Assembly: GCA_021776635.1 (NCBI GenBank)
Contig: JAJFFN010000025.1
Coordinates: 32,732-96,731, forward strand
Length of the DNA stretch: 64,000 nucleotides
Direction of reading: 5' to 3'
Source: Robiginitomaculum sp.
Lineage (GTDB): Bacteria > Pseudomonadota > Alphaproteobacteria > Caulobacterales > Maricaulaceae
Shown piece after piece: positions 58,832-64,000 of the stretch. The position numbers and the translations under genes were made by a program. How positions within the stretch are numbered: position 1 is the first letter of the stretch; each line of letters starts with the position of its first letter. Under the pieces are notes generated by a model, which saw only the letters and a list, made by a program, of their open reading frames with translations, was not told the origin of the DNA and did no database searches.

Positions 58832-58909
58832 AGTTCTGCATGAAGATTAACAGTTTTCCCATTGCAATTCAGGAACGAGCCCTTATGGTTTCGCAAAATT
58901 AAAAACAAA

Positions 58910-60424
58910 ATGGGGAATATATCCGTGGAAAAATTTGAACATTATTTAGAGGCTTTTTATAGTGTGCTCAGCGGCACCAGTTTAAGCACATTTGGCATTA
59001 AATTACCTATCTTGGGTGAAATGCCTTTCTTTGCGCTTTTACTGTTAGGCACAGGTTTTTACTTGACTATCGCACTTCGGTTCATGCCAATTTTCCGTAT
59101 ACCTGCTGGTTTTGCCATGCTTTGGAAAGGCCGCAAGCCTAAACCGGGCCATGAAGGCGAGATTACACCCTTTGCGGCTTTGATGACGGCTTTGTCGTCT
59201 ACGGTCGGGACAGGGAATTTAGCGGGTGTGGCTACGGCGATTACGCTCGGCGGCCCCGGCGCAATTTTCTGGATGTGGATGACGGCGCTTGTCGGTATGG
59301 CGACTAAATACGCGGAAAGCTTGCTGGCGGTTCGCTATAGAGAAGTTGATGAAAACGGTGTCTATAAAGGCGGCCCGATGTATTATATTAAAAACGGCCT
59401 TGGCCCGAAATGGAAATGGCTGGCTATATTATTCTGTATTGGCGCGATTATGGGCTCATTCGGTGCGGGCAATATGGTGCAATCTACAGAAATTGCAAAT
59501 GTTGCGAAAACAAATATGAATGCGCCTACGGTTCTAACAGGCTTGATATTAGCGTCTTTGACATTTCTTGTTATTATTGGCGGCATTAAAAACATTGGTA
59601 AATTTGCTTCCAAATTGGTGCCTGTAATGGCCTTTAGTTACATCACTGCGGCACTTATTGTATTAGCAATGAATGCTTCGGGTATTCCTGCCGCATTTAA
59701 GTTGATATTCACGGACGCTTTCAACGGACATGCAGCGGTTGGTGGTTTTACCGGTGCGGTGATTGCTGAAGCCATTCGCTTTGGTGTGGCTCGCGGCTTG
59801 TTCTCTAATGAAGCCGGTCAAGGTTCAGCGCCAATTGCGCATGCGGCGGCACAAACAAATGACCCTGTGCAACAAGGTACAATCGGTATGCTCGGCACAT
59901 TCATCGATACAATTGTTATTTGTACAATGACGGCGTTGGTTATTCTCAGTGTAAAAGGCGGGTTCACTGCTGATGTTGATGGTGTGAAAATAGCCGTTGA
60001 TCATGCATGGCAAACTAATTTGCAAGGTTCCGGTATTACATCCGCAGCGTTTGAAGCTGGTATAACTGGTGGTAAATGGATTATTACCATTGCTCTCATG
60101 GTCTTTGCTTTGACGACAATTTTGGGTTGGTCATATTACGGCGAAAGAGCCGTTGCCTTTATGTTTGGTGAGAAATCCGTGTTCCCATTTCGCATAATAT
60201 ATTGCATCTTAGTATTTGTCGGTGCGATTATTCCTGCGAGAGCCGTATGGACCATGGGTGATATCGGCAACATCTTTATGGCAACACCAAACTTGGTAGC
60301 GGTTATCCTGCTGGCTGGCGTTGTGGTCTCCATGACACGGGGTGGGCCTGATAAACGCGAAATTCAACCCCACGATGAAAGTGCCCATGCTAAAGGCCTT
60401 CATAATGTGGACGGAGAAGCCTGA
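58910..60424 (+). CDS. Sodium/alanine (AGCS) symporter
   Basis: A 504-residue, multi-helix transporter. The AGCS signature GEITPFAALMTALSSTVGTGNLAGVATAI (about 80-108) and LFSNEAGQGSAPIAHAAAQT are diagnostic. It imports alanine or glycine with sodium. The ATG at 58910 is the first in frame, but it has no clear ribosome binding site; a TTG at 58862, preceded by the MITE region, would add 16 residues. It is followed by a strong terminator. Confidence 0.93.
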   Translation: MGNISVEKFEHYLEAFYSVLSGTSLSTFGIKLPILGEMPFFALLLLGTGFYLTIALRFMPIFRIPAGFAMLWKGRKPKPGHEGEITPFAALMTALSSTVGTGNLAGVATAITLGGPGAIFWMWMTALVGMATKYAESLLAVRYREVDENGVYKGGPMYYIKNGLGPKWKWLAILFCIGAIMGSFGAGNMVQSTEIANVAKTNMNAPTVLTGLILASLTFLVIIGGIKNIGKFASKLVPVMAFSYITAALIVLAMNASGIPAAFKLIFTDAFNGHAAVGGFTGAVIAEAIRFGVARGLFSNEAGQGSAPIAHAAAQTNDPVQQGTIGMLGTFIDTIVICTMTALVILSVKGGFTADVDGVKIAVDHAWQTNLQGSGITSAAFEAGITGGKWIITIALMVFALTTILGWSYYGERAVAFMFGEKSVFPFRIIYCILVFVGAIIPARAVWTMGDIGNIFMATPNLVAVILLAGVVVSMTRGGPDKREIQPHDESAHAKGLHNVDGEA

Positions 60425-60445
60425 GGTTAAATGCTCTTTTATTTA

Positions 60446-60475
60446 AGAAGCCCTCGTTCTCGGGGGCTTTTTTTT
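60446..60475 (+). terminator. Symporter intrinsic terminator
   Basis: AAGCCC pairs with GGGCTT around CTCGTTCTCGG, followed by eight T residues. It lies 22 nt past the symporter stop and insulates the str operon. Confidence 0.85.
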
Positions 60476-60547
60476 GACGTAAATTTGGTGTGGTTTTCTA
60501 ATTGTGCGATTGACCTGAAAATACCACGAAAAATTTCAAGTAACTTG

Positions 60548-60575
60548 TTGACGTATGAGAATCTCCTGTTATGTT
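60548..60575 (+). promoter_or_regulatory. Candidate str-operon promoter
   Basis: TTGACG (60548-60553) and TATGTT (60570-60575) with 16-bp spacing form a plausible sigma-70 promoter about 260 bp before rpsL. The remaining 60576-60843 holds no ORF I can support; it is probably a long untranslated leader with AT-rich and G-rich blocks. Confidence 0.4.
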
Positions 60576-60843
60576 CCCGCTCGCTTGAGGAATTGATGTC
60601 AGATTCATAGAGATTTGAGACCCCTTTCTTGGCAAAAAGTTTTATATATTTGTTCCTAATTTTGGCGGTTTTGCTTGGATTGGGGGCGGTTCCAGCGTGA
60701 AACGTCTTATTTTCAGAGCCTATTAAAAGGGTGATGAGGCGGATATTTCGCGCGTTTTGTGCAGGAAGTTATTATTGCTGACTGTGCGTTGTTTGTTTGT
60801 GTCTCGCCTTAATTTGGAGAGCACGTTTTAATAAGAGGCCTTT

Positions 60844-61215
60844 ATGCCAACAGTATCGCAGCTTATCCGTAAGCCCCGTAAACCAAAGCCAAAGCGGAAT
60901 AAGGTTCCGGCAATGGAAGCCTGTCCGCAAAAACGCGGCGTGTGTACACGTGTCTATACCACAACACCGAAAAAGCCGAACTCAGCTCTTCGTAAGGTGG
61001 CAAAAGTACGTTTGACAAATGGTTTTGAGGTTGTGAGCTATATTCCAGGTGAAGGCCATAATCTGCAAGAGCACAGTGTTGTGCTTATTCGCGGTGGCCG
61101 GGTCAAAGACTTGCCGGGTGTGCGTTATCACGTTCTACGTGGTGTGCTGGATACTCAAGGCGTAAAAGACCGTAAGCAGCGTCGTTCCAAATACGGTGCA
61201 AAACGTCCTAAATAG
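60844..61215 (+). CDS. rpsL: 30S ribosomal protein S12
   Basis: A 123-residue protein of invariant family length: [15 protein letters not shown] start, [30 protein letters not shown] with the decoding-site [10 protein letters not shown] and later [14 protein letters not shown]. The streptomycin-interacting Lys residues appear in wild-type form. It is the first gene of the str operon. Confidence 0.98.
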   Translation: MPTVSQLIRKPRKPKPKRNKVPAMEACPQKRGVCTRVYTTTPKKPNSALRKVAKVRLTNGFEVVSYIPGEGHNLQEHSVVLIRGGRVKDLPGVRYHVLRGVLDTQGVKDRKQRRSKYGAKRPK

Positions 61216-61241
61216 GGCGTCCGAAACAAGAGGTATAAAGT

Positions 61242-61712
61242 ATGTCACGTCGCCACCGCGCAGAGAAACGGGAAATTCTTCCAGATCCAAAGTTTGGAGA
61301 TATTGTCCTGTCTAAATTTATGAACGCTATTATGTTGGACGGGAAAAAATCCGCCGCAGAGAAAATCGTATACGGAGCATTGGACATAGTTGAGGATCGG
61401 GCAAAGTCTGAACCTTTGGCCAAGTTCCATGACGCGCTTGAAAATATCAAGCCGTCCGTAGAGGTGCGTTCACGTCGGGTTGGTGGTGCTACCTATCAAA
61501 TACCTGTGGAGGTTCGTACGGAGCGCAAACAAGCTCTGGCAATTCGTTGGTTGGTGTCTGCATCTCGTTCGCGTAACGAAAACACAATGCGCGAGAGATT
61601 GGCTGGAGAGTTATTGGATGCTTCCAACAACCGTGGTTCAGCCGTGAAAAAACGTGAAGACACACATAAAATGGCTGAGGCGAACCGTGCGTTCTCTCAT
61701 TACCGTTGGTAA
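61242..61712 (+). CDS. rpsG: 30S ribosomal protein S7
   Basis: A 156-residue 16S rRNA-binding protein: [12 protein letters not shown] start, [38 protein letters not shown] and [43 protein letters not shown] end. S7 nucleates the 30S head and in E. coli also represses this operon. It lies 26 nt after rpsL with AGAGGT upstream. Confidence 0.98.
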   Translation: MSRRHRAEKREILPDPKFGDIVLSKFMNAIMLDGKKSAAEKIVYGALDIVEDRAKSEPLAKFHDALENIKPSVEVRSRRVGGATYQIPVEVRTERKQALAIRWLVSASRSRNENTMRERLAGELLDASNNRGSAVKKREDTHKMAEANRAFSHYRW

Positions 61713-61737
61713 AGACTGATAGAAATTAGAGACGATT

Positions 61738-63822
61738 ATGGCACGCGAATATAAAATTGAAAATTATCGCAATTTTGGTATCATGGCGCATATTGATGCG
61801 GGTAAAACCACCTGCACCGAGCGTATTCTTTACTATACAGGTAAAAACCACAAAATTGCTGAAGTTCATGATGGCGCGGCCACTATGGATTGGATGGAAC
61901 AAGAACAAGAGCGCGGCATTACCATTACATCTGCGGCGACGACCTGTTTTTGGAAGGGTAAGCGCCTGAATATTATTGATACACCGGGACACGTTGATTT
62001 CACCATTGAGGTTGAGCGTTCTTTGCGTGTGCTTGATGGCGCAGTTGCGCTTCTAGATGCTAATGCAGGTGTTGAGCCGCAAACGGAAACCGTGTGGCGT
62101 CAGGCTGATAAATACAATGTGCCGCGCATGATTTTCTGTAATAAAATGGATAAATTGGGCGCGGATTTCTACGCCTCATTCGATAGTGTGAAAAAACGTC
62201 TGGGTGCGCCTGCGGTTGCAATGCAGTTGCCGATTGGCTCTGAAAGCGAATTTAAAGGCATGGTCGATTTAATCGAAATGCAGGCTTATGTTTGGGCGGA
62301 TGATGCGGAATTGGGTGCAAAATTCGACACTGTTGAAATTCCTGCAGATTTGGCTGATAAGGCTGCGCAGTACCGCGAAACACTAGTGGAGACGGTGGCT
62401 GAGCTTGATGACGATGTCATGGAAGCGTATCTTGAAGGTGAAACCATTGACAACGCTACGCTCAAGCGTCTTATCCGTAAGGGTACGATTGAGGGCAAAC
62501 TTGTGCCTATGTTCTGTGGTACGGCGTTTAAAAACAAGGGTGTTCAGCCTTTGCTTGATGCTGTTGTGGATTATCTACCAAGCCCAGTTGAAATTCCCGC
62601 TATTAGCGGCATTGATGTTAAAACCGGTGAGGAAACAACACGTCCTGCATCTGATGATGAGCCGCTTTCTATGCTGGCCTTTAAGATTATGAACGATAAA
62701 TTCGTTGGTACATTGACATTTTGCCGGATTTACTCCGGTAAACTTGAGACTGGTACGACGCTTCTAAACTCTGTGAAGGAGAAGAAAGAGCGCGTTGGTC
62801 GTATGATGATGATGCATTCCAATGACCGTGAGGATATTCAAGAAGCCTATGCAGGCGATATTATTGCCGTTGCTGGTCTTAAGGGCACGACAACGGGTGA
62901 TACACTTTGTGATACGGGTGCGCCGGTTATTCTTGAGCGTATGGAGTTCCCAGATCCTGTTATCGAGATTGCAGTTGAGCCAAAAACTAAGGCTGACCAA
63001 GAGAAATTAGGTGTTGGTTTGCAAAGATTGGCTGCTGAAGATCCGTCTTTTCGTGTAACAACTGATCACGAATCTGGCCAAACCATTATGGCGGGAATGG
63101 GTGAGCTTCACTTGGATATCCTTGTTGACCGCCTTAAGCGCGAATTTGGTGTAGAGGCCAATATTGGCCAGCCACAAGTGGCTTACCGCGAAACGCTTAT
63201 CGGGCCGATTGATATTGATTATACCCACAAGAAACAATCTGGTGGTTCTGGTCAATTTGGCCGTGTGAAAATTAAATTTGCCCCGTCTGAGCCTGGTGAA
63301 GGCATTACCTTTGAGAGCAAAGTTGTTGGTGGTAATGTACCGAAGGAATATATCCCTGGTGTTGAAAAGGGTATTCGCACGATGGCTGAAAGTGGTCTAT
63401 TGGCGGGCTTCCCAGTTATTGATTTCCACGCAGAGCTTTATGATGGTGCTTACCATGATGTCGACTCGTCTGTGATGGCGTTTGAAATCGCTGCGCGGGC
63501 TGCGTTTCGCGAGATTAAAAAAGAGGGCGGCATTAAGCTGCTTGAACCAATCATGAGTGTAGTTGTTGAAACGCCTGAGGATTATATGGGCGATATTATT
63601 GGCGATCTCAGTTCTCGTCGCGGCATGATTTCTGGCACAGAAGCGCGCGGTGTTACCACTGTGATTAACTCTATGGTGCCGCTCGCCAACATGTTTGGGT
63701 ATGTGAATAATTTGCGTTCCATGTCGCAAGGGCGTGCGCAATTCACAATGACATTTGACCATTATGAAACGACACCAAAAGCAATATCGGATGAAGTCAT
63801 TGAAAAGCAGGGCGGCGCATAA
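61738..63822 (+). CDS. fusA: Elongation factor G
   Basis: A 694-residue translational GTPase. [15 protein letters not shown] (P loop, about 17-31), [11 protein letters not shown] (switch I end), [23 protein letters not shown], and [10 protein letters not shown]. Domains II-V follow, with the domain IV loop for tRNA translocation. It moves the ribosome after peptide-bond formation and recycles it with RRF. 25 nt after rpsG; tuf follows after 59 nt. Confidence 0.98.
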   Translation: MAREYKIENYRNFGIMAHIDAGKTTCTERILYYTGKNHKIAEVHDGAATMDWMEQEQERGITITSAATTCFWKGKRLNIIDTPGHVDFTIEVERSLRVLDGAVALLDANAGVEPQTETVWRQADKYNVPRMIFCNKMDKLGADFYASFDSVKKRLGAPAVAMQLPIGSESEFKGMVDLIEMQAYVWADDAELGAKFDTVEIPADLADKAAQYRETLVETVAELDDDVMEAYLEGETIDNATLKRLIRKGTIEGKLVPMFCGTAFKNKGVQPLLDAVVDYLPSPVEIPAISGIDVKTGEETTRPASDDEPLSMLAFKIMNDKFVGTLTFCRIYSGKLETGTTLLNSVKEKKERVGRMMMMHSNDREDIQEAYAGDIIAVAGLKGTTTGDTLCDTGAPVILERMEFPDPVIEIAVEPKTKADQEKLGVGLQRLAAEDPSFRVTTDHESGQTIMAGMGELHLDILVDRLKREFGVEANIGQPQVAYRETLIGPIDIDYTHKKQSGGSGQFGRVKIKFAPSEPGEGITFESKVVGGNVPKEYIPGVEKGIRTMAESGLLAGFPVIDFHAELYDGAYHDVDSSVMAFEIAARAAFREIKKEGGIKLLEPIMSVVVETPEDYMGDIIGDLSSRRGMISGTEARGVTTVINSMVPLANMFGYVNNLRSMSQGRAQFTMTFDHYETTPKAISDEVIEKQGGA

Positions 63823-63857
63823 GTACCGCTAAGAAAGCGCTGAAAAGCATTTATTGA

Positions 63858-64000
<143 letters not shown>

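Noticed and set aside
58530..58840. Target-site duplication flanking the MITE-like element
   Set aside because: Flanking bases (ATGTC versus AGTTC) do not match for lengths of 2-5 bp, so no duplication is claimed.

Overview
The window is chromosomal DNA of an alphaproteobacterium with modest GC content. Several signs point there: the flagellar regulators FlaF and FlbT, a DUF1217 flagellar protein, the alphaproteobacterial SspB/FumC/DUF4169/ribbon-helix-helix gene string, the dnaA-rpsT-enoyl-CoA hydratase-mutM-(ubiE) neighbourhood, and a DUF2125 protein next to ftsE/ftsX. CtrA-like TTAA-N7-TTAA boxes in the divergent flagellar promoters fit a CtrA-controlled (Caulobacter/Rhodobacterales-like) motile cell. 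I cannot name the genus.

Layout. 1-10.1 kb: mixed genes. These are a DUF559 endonuclease-like gene beside a REP-like inverted repeat, a PepSY membrane protein divergent from a TSUP exporter, a lipoprotein and an OprO/P-type porin, MarC, YggT, a short-chain dehydrogenase with pyrF, and a two-gene module of a flavin 2-hydroxyacid oxidase plus a ThDP enzyme. That module resembles the MdlB/MdlC mandelate pathway in logic. 9.8-10.1 kb holds a strong hairpin, a possible 22-codon ORF and a strong terminator.

10.1-35.9 kb: a nearly uninterrupted flagellar island. Minus-strand flgB-flgC-fliE-fliQ-flhA-fliR-flhB-fliJ-like builds the proximal rod and export gate. fliI lies divergently. Flagellin-flaF-flbT-DUF1217 forms the filament and its post-transcriptional control. 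flgJ/flgN-like genes are divergent from fliK-flgD. motA-(598-aa periplasmic protein)-flgF-flgG-flgA-flgH-fliL makes the distal rod, L ring and stator. A fliM-like gene is divergent from motB-flgE-flgK-flgL-flgI. fliF, fliG, fliN, fliP and chemotaxis genes are not in the window.

36-64 kb: mostly housekeeping. It runs prmA, a RHH protein, DUF4169, fumC and sspB; an acyltransferase-3-like membrane protein; a large M1 aminopeptidase lipoprotein; dnaA, rpsT, enoyl-CoA hydratase, mutM; a TonB-dependent receptor set between mutM and ubiE, with a TonB gene just beyond; an isoaspartyl peptidase; an exported SRPBCC protein; a zinc-ribbon membrane protein, ftsE, ftsX, a YdcF protein and a DUF2125 protein; an aromatic aminotransferase; a 295-bp MITE-like element; a sodium/alanine symporter; and the str operon rpsL-rpsG-fusA-tuf, with tuf cut by the window end.

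No rRNA, tRNA, CRISPR, complete insertion sequence or phage was seen. The most unusual items are the ftsE gene with no ATG/GTG/TTG start, the MITE-like element, a family of dispersed 15-bp REP-like motifs at gene ends, the hairpin/small-ORF/terminator region near 9.8-10.1 kb, and the uncharacterised periplasmic protein encoded between motA and flgF.
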